The notes under the pieces are model-generated. The model saw only the letters and a program-made list of their open reading frames with translations, did no database searches and was not told the DNA's origin. The translations under genes and the position numbers were made by a program. A DNA stretch of 64,000 nucleotides from Sva-07 sp963698435 (lineage in GTDB: Bacteria; Actinomycetota; Acidimicrobiia; Acidimicrobiales; Ilumatobacteraceae): contig CAVOQV010000005.1 of assembly GCA_963698435.1 (NCBI GenBank), positions 744,001 through 808,000 on the forward strand, written 5' to 3'. Each line of letters starts with the position of its first letter. Within the stretch, counting starts at the first letter, position 1. Of this stretch, positions 36,911-49,745 are shown one piece after another.

Positions 36911-37345
36911 TCAGCGCGCCTGGATGTAGTCGTGGAGCTGGTTGTTCTCGTGTTCGAGTTGGCCGACCCGGGCCTTGACGACATCGCCGATCGAGATGAT
37001 CCCCTCCAGCTTGTCGTCGTGATCGACCACGGGGAGGTGGCGGATCCGACGCTCGGTCATCATGCCCATCAGATGGTCGACGGTGTCGTCTCCACGACAG
37101 GTCGTCACCGCCGTCGACATCGCGGAGGACACCTGGTGGCCGAGCGTCGACGCACCGTGCGCCGCCAGCGCTCGCACGACGTCGCGCTCGGAGATGATGC
37201 CCTCGATCGTTCGGCCGTCGCTGCTCACCACGAGCGCGCCGACACCGTGATCACGCAGCGACGCCGTCGCGTCGGCGAGCGACGCTTCGGGAGCGATCGT
37301 GGCGACCGCGGACCCCTTGACCTTCAAGACGTTGTGGACGTGCAT
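36911..37345 (-). CDS. CBS-domain pair protein
   Basis: A 144-residue cytosolic protein made of two CBS domains, which usually bind adenosyl ligands such as AMP or ATP. Repeats include GALVVSSDGRTIEGIISERDVVRAL and RRIRHLPVVDHDDKLEGIISIGDVV (cited in part). It ends in a short helix. The ATG at 37345 is preceded at 7 nt by GAGGGG; the frame is open farther upstream but that stretch is Arg-rich and unlikely. It is separated from rpsG by a terminator hairpin and followed closely by the small beta-rich protein. Its role beside fusA is unknown. Confidence 0.85.
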   Translation of the reverse strand: MHVHNVLKVKGSAVATIAPEASLADATASLRDHGVGALVVSSDGRTIEGIISERDVVRALAAHGASTLGHQVSSAMSTAVTTCRGDDTVDHLMGMMTERRIRHLPVVDHDDKLEGIISIGDVVKARVGQLEHENNQLHDYIQAR

Positions 37346-37459
37346 CGAGTTCCCCTCTCGATCTGGTGACCGTCGACCGGCCAGGCGTGCTGTCGTCCTC
37401 CCCCGAGACGCCTCACCATAGTGCATTCGTGAAGCGATCATTTCCCGACGTCGAATACG

Positions 37460-37491
37460 ACGGAACCCGGAGCCGTGGCTCCGGGTTCCGT
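37460..37491 (-). terminator. Hairpin terminator after rpsG
   Basis: A perfect 15-bp inverted repeat (ACGGAACCCGGAGCC) with a nominal 2-nt loop lies about 35 nt after the rpsG stop. It separates rpsL-rpsG from the CBS gene. Confidence 0.7.
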
Positions 37492-37526
37492 ACGAATCGT
37501 CGATCACCGACAGCGTCGGCAGGCGT

Positions 37527-38004
37527 TCACCAGCGATAGTGGGCGAACGCCTTGTTCGACTCGGCCATCTTCTGGATGTCGTCGCGCTTCTTCATCGCGG
37601 CGCCCAGACCATTGGCGGCGTCCATCAGTTCGTTGGCGAGGCACTCGGCCATCGTCTTCTCGCGAACGGGCGCGTGCGTAGTCGACGACCCAGCGGATCG
37701 CCAGCGTGGTCGCACGGCGCGGACGAACCTCGACGGGCACCTGGTAGGTGGCACCACCGACGCGGCGGCTGCGCACCTCGAGCGGCGGCTTGACGTTCTC
37801 GATCGCACGCTTGACGGTGTCGATCGCCATGTCATCGCCTTCGAGGCGGGACTGGATGATCTCCATCGCGTCGTAGACGATCTTCTCGGCGACGGTGCGC
37901 TTGCCGTGCAGCATCACCTTGTTGGTGATCTGGGTGACCAGCACCGACTTGTGGATGGGATCCGCAACGAGTTCGCGGCGGGGAGCGGGACCTTTACGTG
38001 GCAT
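37527..38004 (-). CDS. rpsG: 30S ribosomal protein S7, frameshifted
   Basis: S7 nucleates the 30S head. The first frame gives MPRKGPAPRRELVADPIH to AIRWVVDYARAR. The second gives REKTMAECLANELMDAANG and the invariant end ESNKAFAHYRW. The break lies near 37675 at CGT-T-CGC: removing one T restores ARAR-REKTM, the family sequence. The essential C-terminal half is otherwise intact, so a one-base sequencing error is the likely cause. It follows rpsL by 6 nt. Confidence 0.92.
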
Positions 38005-38010
38005 CTCGGG

Positions 38011-38382
38011 TCACTTCTCCTTCTTGGCGCCGTAGCGGCTGCGGGCCTGCTTGCGGTTCTTCACGCCGACGGCGTCGAGCGCGCCTCGGATGATCTTGTA
38101 GCGCACACCGGGAAGGTCGCGGACACGACCGCCACGCACGAGCACGATCGAGTGCTCCTGCAGGTTGTGGCCCTCGCCGGGAATGTAGGCGGTGACTTCG
38201 ATCCCGGAGTTGAGACGGACGCGAGCCACCTTGCGCAGCGCGGAGTTCGGCTTCTTCGGCGTGGTCGTGTACACCCGGGTGCACACACCGCGACGCTGGG
38301 GCGAACCCTTGAGCGCCGGCGTCTTGCTCTTGGTGACTTTCGAGCTACGACCTTGACGGACGAGCTGTTGGATGGTTGGCAC
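38011..38382 (-). CDS. rpsL: 30S ribosomal protein S12
   Basis: The 123-residue protein starts at GTG 38382 as (M)PTIQQLVRQGRS behind GAGG; the longer upstream frame lies in the leader. KTPALKGSPQRRGVCTRVYT, TTPKKPNSALRKVARV and PGEGHNLQEHSIVLVRGGRV are conserved, including the Lys residues linked to streptomycin response. It heads the rpsL-rpsG transcript. Confidence 0.97.
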   Translation of the reverse strand: MPTIQQLVRQGRSSKVTKSKTPALKGSPQRRGVCTRVYTTTPKKPNSALRKVARVRLNSGIEVTAYIPGEGHNLQEHSIVLVRGGRVRDLPGVRYKIIRGALDAVGVKNRKQARSRYGAKKEK

Positions 38383-38521
38383 GAATTGAACCTCGTTCGT
38401 TTCGGTCGTGTCGGCAGCTCGAGGCCGTCGACATGTGGTGTGTTGGACGAAATCGCGGGTTGCGACCCGCCCGCCGTACACCGGGATCGTCTCGCGACGG
38501 ACCCGATGAGAGGACCCTGCA

Positions 38522-38550
38522 AGGCTACGGTCACCCCATCAGTCGCGCAA
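38522..38550 (-). promoter_or_regulatory. Candidate sigma70-type promoter of rpsL-rpsG
   Basis: On the minus strand a -35 TTGCGC and a -10 TAGCCT are separated by 17 nt, giving a leader of about 130 nt. The -35 box lies only about 12 nt from the first of three 61-bp palindromic repeats. Confidence 0.45.
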
Positions 38551-38561
38551 CATACCCGCCG

Positions 38562-38723
38562 CGATGAGCCAAACCGCCGTATCCGGTCGGCTCGCTCATC
38601 GCAGCCCGACCCAGTCCCCCACCGATGAGCCAAACCGCCGTATCCGGTCGGCTCGCTCATCGCGGCCCGACCCAGTCCCCCACCGATGAGCCAAACCGCC
38701 GTATCCGGTCGTCTCGCTCATCG
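38562..38723. repeat. Three 61-bp tandem palindromic repeats upstream of rpsL
   Basis: The unit starts CGATGAGCCAAACCGCCGTA and contains the mirror arm GCTCATCG about 40 nt later, giving an 8-bp terminal inverted repeat plus an inner ACCG/CGGT pairing. Copies begin near 38562, 38623 and 38684. The first two are nearly identical including the linker; the third has one change (GTCTCG for GGCTCG) and lacks the linker. No gene is visible between rpsL and the divergent transporter (38383-38791). Confidence 0.85.
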
Positions 38724-38791
38724 CACAGGCGCAACCGGCTGTTCACGTCAGCAGCGAGCCGGCGTGACCGCTGAGTGGTAGAACCGCATCC

Positions 38792-40396
38792 GTGGGAGTG
38801 TTGACATCCGATCCACTCCTCGTGCTGTTCCTCGTCGTCGCGCTCGGTGCCGCGTTGGCGCGAGTGCGGATCAAGGGTGTCGGACTCGGACCCGCGGCGG
38901 CATTGTTCGCGGGCCTGGCGGTGTCGGCGATCGAGCCGGACCTGGCCGACCTCCCGGCGATCATCCCCCTGTTCGGGCTGGCATTGTTCATCTACACCAT
39001 CGGGCTCGCGTCGGGACCTGCGTTCTTCGGCGGTCTGCGCCAGGACGGCCTACGCGTGAGCGTCGCTGTGGTGGCGCTCCTCGCCGCGATCGGACTCACG
39101 GTGGGCGGGGTCAGCGCGCTGTTCAACTTCGACGCGGGCGCGCGAGCGGGGCTGTTTGCTGGATCGCAGACCAATACTCCGGCGCTCTCGGCAGCGCTCG
39201 AACAGCTCGCACCGGAGATCGCGAGCGGCGAGGTGACCGATCCGGTCGTTGGGTACTCCCTCGCCTACCCGCTCGGCGTGATCGCGATGATCGTCGCTGC
39301 AGGATGGTCGCTGCGCCGCGTCCGGCATCCCGGTCGCGGTGAGACAGCTCCCGCAAACGAGCCCGGGCAGCGCAACGCGACGAGCGCCACGGTCATCGTG
39401 GCCCGCGACGGGCTGCCGACACTCGGCGAGTTGCGGTCGTGGCGCGGCGAACGCCTGACGTTCTCGCGGGTCGAGCACGGTGGCCGCGTCGATCTCGCCA
39501 CCAACGACGTCGTGTTGGTTCCGGGCGACCTCTGCACGGTGATCGGCACACCCGACGTCGTCGATCAGTTCGTCGAGTGGGCCGGCCACCGCAGCGAACG
39601 ACACCTTGCGCTCGATCGCAAGAAGCTCGACTTCCGTCGCATCTCGGTCTCGAAGCGTGAGCTCGCCGGAGCGAAGCTGCGCGACGTCGACCTCGAGGGC
39701 CGGTTCGGCGCGATGGCCACACGCGTGCGCCGAGGTGACGCCGACTTGATCGTCGACCGCGACTTCGTGCTGCGTCTCGGCGACCGCATCCGAGTGGTCG
39801 GCCCGACCGACAGGATGGCCGACATCGCCGACGCGTTGGGCGACTCGGACCGCGGGTTGAGCGAGGTCGATGCGCTCGGCTTCGCCACGGGGCTCGCCCT
39901 CGGGCTGCTGCTGGCACAGCTGACGATCCCGCTGCCCGGCGGCGGCGAGATCGAACTCGGCGTGGGCGGCGGACCGCTGATCGTGGCCTTGCTGCTCGGA
40001 ACGATCGGGCGCTCGGGTCCGTTCACCTGGCAGATTCCCTACGCGGCCAACCTCACGATCCGCCAACTGGGCGTGTCGCTGTTCCTCGGAGGCGTGGGCA
40101 TCCGATCGGGCGCCACGTTCGCGGACGCCGTCGGCACCGGGGTGGGGCTGCAACTGGCAGCCGCAGGCGTGCTGGTGACCGCAGCGACTGCCGTGTTGGC
40201 GACGATCATGATCCGGGTGCTCCGACGGGACCCCGTCGACGGCGCCGGCATGATCGCCGGGATCCAGACACAACCGGCCGTGCTGGCGTTCGCCGCCGAA
40301 CGCGCCGACGGCGACGAGCGCATCGACACCGGCTACGCGCTCGTGTTCCCTCTCGCGATGATCCTGAAGCTGGTCATCGTCCAGCTGCTGATCTGA
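38792..40396 (+). CDS. AspT/YidE-type transporter with two RCK_C (TrkA_C) domains
   Basis: A 534-residue membrane protein. About five hydrophobic segments at each end flank a central soluble region. The halves carry the YidE/YbjL duplication pattern (FAGSQTNTPALSAAL in the first, GIQTQPAVLAFA in the second), as in aspartate:alanine exchangers. Two central RCK_C-type modules (about 190-265 and 275-350) may bind a regulatory ligand. The GTG start gives MGVLTSDPLLVLFLVV. It lies between rpoC and rpsL in opposite orientation. Substrate is not predictable. Confidence 0.88.
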   Translation: MGVLTSDPLLVLFLVVALGAALARVRIKGVGLGPAAALFAGLAVSAIEPDLADLPAIIPLFGLALFIYTIGLASGPAFFGGLRQDGLRVSVAVVALLAAIGLTVGGVSALFNFDAGARAGLFAGSQTNTPALSAALEQLAPEIASGEVTDPVVGYSLAYPLGVIAMIVAAGWSLRRVRHPGRGETAPANEPGQRNATSATVIVARDGLPTLGELRSWRGERLTFSRVEHGGRVDLATNDVVLVPGDLCTVIGTPDVVDQFVEWAGHRSERHLALDRKKLDFRRISVSKRELAGAKLRDVDLEGRFGAMATRVRRGDADLIVDRDFVLRLGDRIRVVGPTDRMADIADALGDSDRGLSEVDALGFATGLALGLLLAQLTIPLPGGGEIELGVGGGPLIVALLLGTIGRSGPFTWQIPYAANLTIRQLGVSLFLGGVGIRSGATFADAVGTGVGLQLAAAGVLVTAATAVLATIMIRVLRRDPVDGAGMIAGIQTQPAVLAFAAERADGDERIDTGYALVFPLAMILKLVIVQLLI

Positions 40397-40427
40397 CCGA
40401 CCGAGTCCGACAAACCCGCTGGACGCG

Positions 40428-40458
40428 GAACGACCCGGGCGCTGGGCCCGGGCCGTTC
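40428..40458. terminator. Bidirectional hairpin between transporter and rpoC
   Basis: A 12-bp stem with one mismatch and a 5-nt loop (GAACG-A-CCCGGGC pairing with GCCCGGG-C-CGTTC) lies in the 83-bp space between the convergent 3' ends of the AspT-type gene and rpoC. Confidence 0.7.
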
Positions 40459-40479
40459 ATGCGTGGGTGGAGTCGAGGC

Positions 40480-43400
40480 TCAACCGATGGGTTCGGCTGC
40501 GGCCTCCGGTTCGTACGTGCCCTCGAGGCCGGCCAGGAATGCTGCGGGGTCCTCTTCTTCGCCGTCGCTCGAGTAGAACGACATCGGCTCGTAGTCAGGC
40601 GCTTCGATACCGAACTCGCGGTACTTCATCATGCCGGTGCCGGCCGGGATGAGCTTGCCGATGATGATGTTCTCCTTGAGGCCGATCAGGCTGTCACCGC
40701 GGCCGTCGATGGCGGCCTCGGTCAGCACCCGGGTCGTCTCCTGGAACGACGCTGCCGACAACCACGACTCGGTGGCCAGCGACGCCTTGGTGATGCCCAT
40801 CAGTTCCGGACGGCCCTCGGCCGGACGGGTGCCCTCTTCGACCATGCGACGGTTCGTGTCGCGGAAGCGCTTCGAGTCCACCCGCTCGCCCGGCAGGAAC
40901 GCCGTGCCACCAGGCTCCTGCACGCCGACCCGGCGGGTCATCTGGCGCACGATCAGCTCGATGTGCTTGTCGTGGATCGACACACCCTGGTCGCGGTACA
41001 CCCGCTGCACTTCCTCGACGAGGTAGAGCTGCGTTTCGCGGATGCCCTTGATCTCCATGATCTCCTTCGGATCGAAGGGACCGTCGGTGAGCGGGTCACC
41101 GGCCTTGACCTCCTGGCCGTCCTCGACGATCGGACGAGCACCGAGCGGGAGCACGACCTCGTGCTCCTCACCGGCGTCGTCGACGACGACGACCGGGATG
41201 CCCTTGCCCTCGTCCTCACGCAGGTGCAGCACGCCGGTCGCCTTGGCGAGACGGGCTGAACCTTTCGGAGTGCGAGCCTCGAACAGCTCGACGACGCGAG
41301 GCAGACCACCGGCGATGTCCTTGCCGGCCACACCGCCGGTGTGGAAGGTACGCATCGTCAGCTGGGTACCGGGTTCACCGATCGACTGAGCGGCGATGAC
41401 GCCGACGGCCTCACCGAGTTCGATCATCTTGCCGGTTGCCAGCGAACGGCCGTAGCACATCGCGCAGACGCCGAGTTCGGCGTCACACGTGAGCACGGAA
41501 CGGACACGCAGACGCTCGATCTTTGGATCGTCGCGCAGCGCCTCCATCTCCTCGTCGCCCACGATCGTGTTCCGCGGCAGCAGCGAGATCTCCTCGCCGT
41601 CCTTCATCATCGGCGACGCGAGCTCGGTGTCCTGCAGGAGTGCACGACCGTAGAGCTTGGTCTCGAGGTACGAGCGACGGTTCGCCGTGTCGGCCGAGAC
41701 GTTCTCGATCCACACGCCGAGTGTCGAGCCGCAGTCCTCTTCGCGCACGATGAGCTCCTGTGCGACGTCGACGAGGCGACGGGTCAGATAGCCGGAGTCG
41801 GCGGTACGCAGCGCCGTGTCGACGAGGCCCTTGCGAGCACCGGGCGTGGCGATGAAGTACTCGAGGGTCTCGAGACCCTCACGGAAGTTCGACTTGATCG
41901 GACGAGGAATCATGTCGCCGCGAGGGTTGGCCACGAGGCCGCGCATGCCGGCGATCTGACGCATCTGCGTCATGTTTCCTCGAGCGCCCGAGCCGACCAT
42001 CATGTCGATCGGATTGAACTGCTGCTCCTTGAATTCCTTCTCCATCGCGGCCTGCACCTCGGCGGTGGCGTCGGTCCAGATGCGCACCTCCTGCTGACGG
42101 CGCTCGCCGTCGGTGATGATGCCGCGTCGGAACTGCTTCTCGACCTTGTCGGCCTGCTCCTCGTAGCCGTCGAGCAGGGCCCGCTTGACCTTCGGAGTGC
42201 GGACGTCGTCGATCGACACCGTCAGTCCCGACTGCGTCGCATAGCGGTAGCAGAGGTTCTTGATCTTGTCGAGCGACTCGGCGACCACGGCCTTGTCGTA
42301 GTTGTCGGAGAGGCGTTCGACGATGACGCCCATCTCCTTCTTCTTGACGGTCTCGTTGAAGTGGCCGAACTGCTCGGTGTAGTCCTCCGGCAACGCCTCT
42401 TCGAAGAGGACACGACCGACGGTCGACTCGAACGGTTCCCGCCCGGGAGGACGCATCGTGATCTTGGCGTGCAGCTCGAGGCTGCCTTCGTCATAGGCGC
42501 GCATGGCCTCCCACAGGTGACGGAACACACGTCCTTCGCCCTTGCCGCCCTCGGTCTCCTCGGTGAGGTAGTAGCCCCCGATGATGAGGTCCTGCGACGG
42601 GGTCACGATCGGCCGACCCGACGCCGGCGACAAGATGTTGTTCGCGCTGAGCATCAGCACGCGGGCCTCGGCCTGCGCTTCGGCCGACAGCGGCACGTGG
42701 ATCGCCATCTGGTCACCGTCGAAGTCGGCATTGAACGCCGTGCAGACCAGCGGATGGATCTGGAGCGCCTTGCCCTCGACCAGCACCGGCTCGAAGGCCT
42801 GGATGCCGAGACGGTGCAACGTCGGTGCACGGTTGAGGAGCACGGGGTGCTCCTTGATCACGTCTTCGAGCACGTCCCACACCTGCGGGCGGCGACGCTC
42901 GACCATGCGCTTGGCGGTCTTGATGTTCTGCGCCAGCTCGAGATCGACGAGACGCTTCATCACGAACGGCTTGAACAGCTCGAGCGCCATCAGCTTCGGC
43001 AGGCCGCACTGGTGCAGCTTGAGCGTCGGGCCGGCCACGATGACCGAACGCCCCGAGTAGTCGACGCGCTTGCCGAGCAGGTTCTGACGGAACCGGCCCT
43101 GCTTTCCCTTGAGCATGTCGGACAGCGACTTCAGTGGGCGGTTGCCCGGCCCGGTCACGGGCCGGCCGCGACGGCCGTTGTCGAACAGTGCGTCGACGGC
43201 CTCCTGCAGCATGCGCTTCTCGTTGTTGATGATGATCTCCGGTGCGCCGAGGTTGAGCAGACGCTCCAGGCGGTTGTTGCGGTTGATCACCCGGCGGTAG
43301 AGGTCGTTGAGGTCGGAGGTGGCGAAGCGACCACCGTCGAGCTGGACCATCGGACGCAGTTCCGGCGGGATCACCGGCACGGCGTCGAGGATCATCGCCT

Positions 43401-44385
43401 TGGGGTCGTTGGTTCGGCGGCCGTGTTCGTCACGACGGTTGAAGGACGCGACGATCTTGAGGCGCTTGATCGCCTTCTGCTTGCGCTGCGCACTGAGCGG
43501 CTTCTGCCCCTCCTGCGGGTCGATCGCGTTGCGGAGCTTGACCTCTTCTTCGTCGAAGTCGATGCGGTCGATGAGCGCCTTGATCGCCTCGGCGCCCGTG
43601 CCGCCCTCGAAGTACTCGCCGTACTTGTCGCGCATCTCGCGCCACAACATCTCGTCTTCGATGATCTTGCGGGCGTGCAACGACTTGAACTCGTCCCAGG
43701 TGCGGGCGATCAGGTCGAGCTCGATCTCGTAGCGCTCGCGGATGCCCTCGACTTCCTTGTCGGCTTCCTTCTGGATCTTCTTCAGATCGGCAGCCTTGGC
43801 GTCTTCCTTCTCGGCTTCAGCGGCGGTCTCCTCGAGCTCCTTGAAGCGACGATCGATGGCGAGCTCCATCTCCTTCTGGATGGCGTCGCGCTCTTCGAGG
43901 TACTCGGCTTCGAGGTTCGGCAGCGCCTCGTGGCGGCCCTCCTCGTCGACCCAGCTGACGAGGTGCGCTGCGAAGTAGATCACCTTCTCGAGCATCTTGG
44001 CCTTGAGCTCCTCCTTCGGCTCGATGCCGGCGAGGAGGTAGGCGAGCCACGACCGGGTGCCGCGCAGGTACCAGATGTGCACGGCCGGTGCGGCCAGCTC
44101 GATGTGGCCCATGCGGTCGCGGCGGACCTTCGAGCGGGTGACCTCGACGCCACAGCGCTCGCAGATGATGCCCTTGAAACGCACGCGCTTGTACTTGCCG
44201 CAGTAGCACTCCCAGTCGCGCGTCGGCCCGAAGATCTTCTCGCAGAACAGGCCGTCCTTCTCGGGACGCAGTGTGCGGTAGTTGATCGTCTCGGGCTTCT
44301 TCACCTCACCGTGTGACCAGTTACGGATCTGGTCCGCCGTGGCCAGGCGGATCTTCAGTTGGTCGAACATGTTGACGTCGAGCAT
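40480..44385 (-). CDS. rpoC: RNA polymerase subunit beta'
   Basis: A 1301-residue catalytic subunit. The N-terminal zinc ribbon (CYCGKYKRVRFKGIICERC) and the catalytic NADFDGDQMAIHVPLS are intact, as are the bridge-helix region and the trigger loop (FHTGGVAGKDI). The start MLDVNMFDQLKIRLA follows GAGGAA. It is uninterrupted, unlike rpoB immediately upstream, which ends about 150 nt before it. Confidence 0.97.
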   Translation of the reverse strand: MLDVNMFDQLKIRLATADQIRNWSHGEVKKPETINYRTLRPEKDGLFCEKIFGPTRDWECYCGKYKRVRFKGIICERCGVEVTRSKVRRDRMGHIELAAPAVHIWYLRGTRSWLAYLLAGIEPKEELKAKMLEKVIYFAAHLVSWVDEEGRHEALPNLEAEYLEERDAIQKEMELAIDRRFKELEETAAEAEKEDAKAADLKKIQKEADKEVEGIRERYEIELDLIARTWDEFKSLHARKIIEDEMLWREMRDKYGEYFEGGTGAEAIKALIDRIDFDEEEVKLRNAIDPQEGQKPLSAQRKQKAIKRLKIVASFNRRDEHGRRTNDPKAMILDAVPVIPPELRPMVQLDGGRFATSDLNDLYRRVINRNNRLERLLNLGAPEIIINNEKRMLQEAVDALFDNGRRGRPVTGPGNRPLKSLSDMLKGKQGRFRQNLLGKRVDYSGRSVIVAGPTLKLHQCGLPKLMALELFKPFVMKRLVDLELAQNIKTAKRMVERRRPQVWDVLEDVIKEHPVLLNRAPTLHRLGIQAFEPVLVEGKALQIHPLVCTAFNADFDGDQMAIHVPLSAEAQAEARVLMLSANNILSPASGRPIVTPSQDLIIGGYYLTEETEGGKGEGRVFRHLWEAMRAYDEGSLELHAKITMRPPGREPFESTVGRVLFEEALPEDYTEQFGHFNETVKKKEMGVIVERLSDNYDKAVVAESLDKIKNLCYRYATQSGLTVSIDDVRTPKVKRALLDGYEEQADKVEKQFRRGIITDGERRQQEVRIWTDATAEVQAAMEKEFKEQQFNPIDMMVGSGARGNMTQMRQIAGMRGLVANPRGDMIPRPIKSNFREGLETLEYFIATPGARKGLVDTALRTADSGYLTRRLVDVAQELIVREEDCGSTLGVWIENVSADTANRRSYLETKLYGRALLQDTELASPMMKDGEEISLLPRNTIVGDEEMEALRDDPKIERLRVRSVLTCDAELGVCAMCYGRSLATGKMIELGEAVGVIAAQSIGEPGTQLTMRTFHTGGVAGKDIAGGLPRVVELFEARTPKGSARLAKATGVLHLREDEGKGIPVVVVDDAGEEHEVVLPLGARPIVEDGQEVKAGDPLTDGPFDPKEIMEIKGIRETQLYLVEEVQRVYRDQGVSIHDKHIELIVRQMTRRVGVQEPGGTAFLPGERVDSKRFRDTNRRMVEEGTRPAEGRPELMGITKASLATESWLSAASFQETTRVLTEAAIDGRGDSLIGLKENIIIGKLIPAGTGMMKYREFGIEAPDYEPMSFYSSDGEEEDPAAFLAGLEGTYEPEAAAEPIG

Positions 44386-44532
44386 TGGTTCCTCGTGTTC
44401 GCTCTCGGGTGTTCGTTTCGTGAGTCAGTTCAGTCGTTCATGGCTTGGTTGCCCGGCCGCAGCGAGGGAAGCGCCAGCGACGAGCTGCAGGGAGGGAGCG
44501 GTCGAAGCGGAGCGGCGACCAGTCCCTCCCCA

Positions 44533-48163
<3,631 letters not shown>

Positions 48164-48364
48164 GGATCACTCTCCAGAAAATCGAGGGTGGACGACGCAG
48201 AATGCTGCGACGTGATACCGGGCGCGCTGATCCAGACCGAAGGGACGGTGGGGGAACAGGGGACACACGGCAACGGGCAAGCCTACCGGCGCAGGACGCA
48301 CAACGTCAACCGCTTCCGGCGCAGATTCGCCGAGCGGGACGGGTCCTTCGCTGAATTGCCGGTC

Positions 48365-48393
48365 AAGGTAAAGAGTTCGGCCACAGATGTCAA
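48365..48393 (-). promoter_or_regulatory. Candidate sigma70-type promoter of rpoB-rpoC
   Basis: On the minus strand a consensus -35 TTGACA and a -10 TACCTT are separated by 17 nt, giving a leader of about 195 nt. It lies downstream of the rplL terminator, so rpoBC can be expressed separately from rplJL. Confidence 0.6.
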
Positions 48394-48430
48394 GCATTCG
48401 GGCCGAACTGTCACCGCATCGTGACGCGCA

Positions 48431-48459
48431 GCACCCCGGGAGTCGAACTCCCGGGGTGC
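48431..48459 (-). terminator. Hairpin after rplL
   Basis: A perfect 13-bp stem (GCACCCCGGGAGT) with a 3-nt CGA loop lies 40 nt after the rplL stop. No U-tract follows. It may terminate or attenuate transcription into rpoB. Confidence 0.65.
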
Positions 48460-48498
48460 CTCGGTGTCACGTGGTTCGAGGGCCGATCGGCCCGTGAA

Positions 48499-48885
48499 TC
48501 ACTTCAGTTCGACGGTGGCGCCGACTTCTTCGAGCTTGGCCTTCGCAGCTTCGGCGTCGGCCTTGCTGGCCTTCTCCATCAGCGGCTTGGGAGCGGCGTC
48601 GACGAGGTCCTTGGCGTCCTTGAGACCGACGCCGAGCAGGTCCTTGACGACCTTGACGACCTGGATCTTCTGGGCACCGGCGCTCTCGAGGACGACGTCG
48701 AACTCGTCCTTTTCCTCGGCAGCGGCAGCGTCGCCGCCACCGCCTCCGGCCGGGGCCGCGGCGGCAACTGCGACGGGCGCAGCAGCGGTGACTTCGAACT
48801 TCTCCTCGAAGGCGTCGAGCAGTTCCTTGAGCTCGATCACGGTCATGTTGCTGATCGCGTCGAGGATTTCTTCCTTGGTGGACAT
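48499..48885 (-). CDS. rplL: 50S ribosomal protein L7/L12
   Basis: The 128-residue stalk protein starts MSTKEEILDAISNMTVIELKE, has an Ala/Gly-rich hinge (about 34-55), and ends with the factor-binding C-terminal domain (KIQVVKVVKDLLGVGLKDAK). The start at 48885 gives the family length; longer frames reach into rplJ. It follows rplJ by about 52 nt. Confidence 0.97.
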   Translation of the reverse strand: MSTKEEILDAISNMTVIELKELLDAFEEKFEVTAAAPVAVAAAAPAGGGGGDAAAAEEKDEFDVVLESAGAQKIQVVKVVKDLLGVGLKDAKDLVDAAPKPLMEKASKADAEAAKAKLEEVGATVELK

Positions 48886-48937
48886 TTCTGGGTTCTCCTG
48901 TTGTTCAGTTCTGGGGTTCGGTTCGTGGGGGTGGCGA

Positions 48938-49507
48938 TCAGGCGGCCTCGGCGGCTGCCTGCTGTTCGATGAGTGCGGACAGTCCGTACGCGAAGTTGCG
49001 CGGGAGCGCCTGGAGCAGACCAGCGGTCTTGACCAGGGGCGCCTGGAACGCGCCGGCCAGACGGGCCAGCAGTTCTTCGCGCGACGGCAGACTCGCGAGT
49101 GCCTTGACGTCATCGGCCGACATCGGGCTCGCGCCCAACATGCCGCCCTTGATGACGAGCAGCGGGTTCGCCTTGCTCTGGTCGAGCAGCGCCTTGGCGG
49201 CCGCCACCGAATCACCGGTGACGAACGTGAGCGCCGACGGCCCGAGCAGGTACTCGTTGAGCCCTTCGTAACCGGCGTTGGACGCGGCGATACGAGCCAA
49301 GGTGTTCTTGTACACCTTGTGTTCGGCGCCGGCGTCGCGCAGCGGGGTCCGCAGGTCGGCCAGCTGGCCCACCGACATCCCTCGGTACTCGGAGACGAAC
49401 ACCGCGACGCTGTCGTTCAGCTTGGCGGTGATCTCCTCGACGATCGCAACCTTGTCGGCTCGCGGTTCGCTTCGTCCCGCCGATGTCTGTGTCGTTGTCG
49501 TTGTCAT
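48938..49507 (-). CDS. rplJ: 50S ribosomal protein L10
   Basis: The 189-residue stalk base protein contains KVAIVEEITAKLNDSVAVFV, YRGMSVGQLADLR and KNTLARIA; the C-terminal helix binds L7/L12. The ATG follows AAAGGAGGT by 8 nt, one of the strongest ribosome-binding sites in the window. L10 autoregulates its operon in several bacteria. A 238-nt upstream intergenic region could host such control. Confidence 0.97.
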   Translation of the reverse strand: MTTTTTQTSAGRSEPRADKVAIVEEITAKLNDSVAVFVSEYRGMSVGQLADLRTPLRDAGAEHKVYKNTLARIAASNAGYEGLNEYLLGPSALTFVTGDSVAAAKALLDQSKANPLLVIKGGMLGASPMSADDVKALASLPSREELLARLAGAFQAPLVKTAGLLQALPRNFAYGLSALIEQQAAAEAA

Positions 49508-49745
49508 GTGTGCATACCTCCTTTCGCTCGACTCGTGGTGCTCGCATCAGATGCGAACACCGACGAGGAGCGCACGATCCCGACCTCAGGTCGATCACGT
49601 GGATCTTCGGCGATATGCACCTCGGTTGGCGGGCGGACCCATTACCCCCGTTGCGATGCGCTTTCGGGGACCAACGGTCTCAGGCGAGCGACCGTTTTCG
49701 TATGTGGGGACGAGGCTACGGCTCGAGGCCGTCGCTTCCTCTCGT
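49508..49745 (-). promoter_or_regulatory. rplA-rplJ intergenic region, possible L10 leader
   Basis: This 238-bp stretch has no convincing gene. A small ACGGC/GCCGT hairpin lies shortly after rplA (about 49715-49730), and several GC-rich inverted segments precede the rplJ ribosome-binding site. Its length and place fit an L10-binding leader, but I could not confirm the consensus structure. Confidence 0.3.

Noticed and set aside
38562..38723. CRISPR array
   Set aside because: Only three copies, the segments between palindrome arms are themselves repeated rather than unique, and no cas gene is near.
41341..44316. Very long open frame (991 codons) on the plus strand antisense to rpoC; similar ones opposite fusA, rpoB and the GlmS-like gene
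   Set aside because: High GC at third codon positions removes stops from the mirror frame. The translations have no family features and the minus-strand genes are certain.
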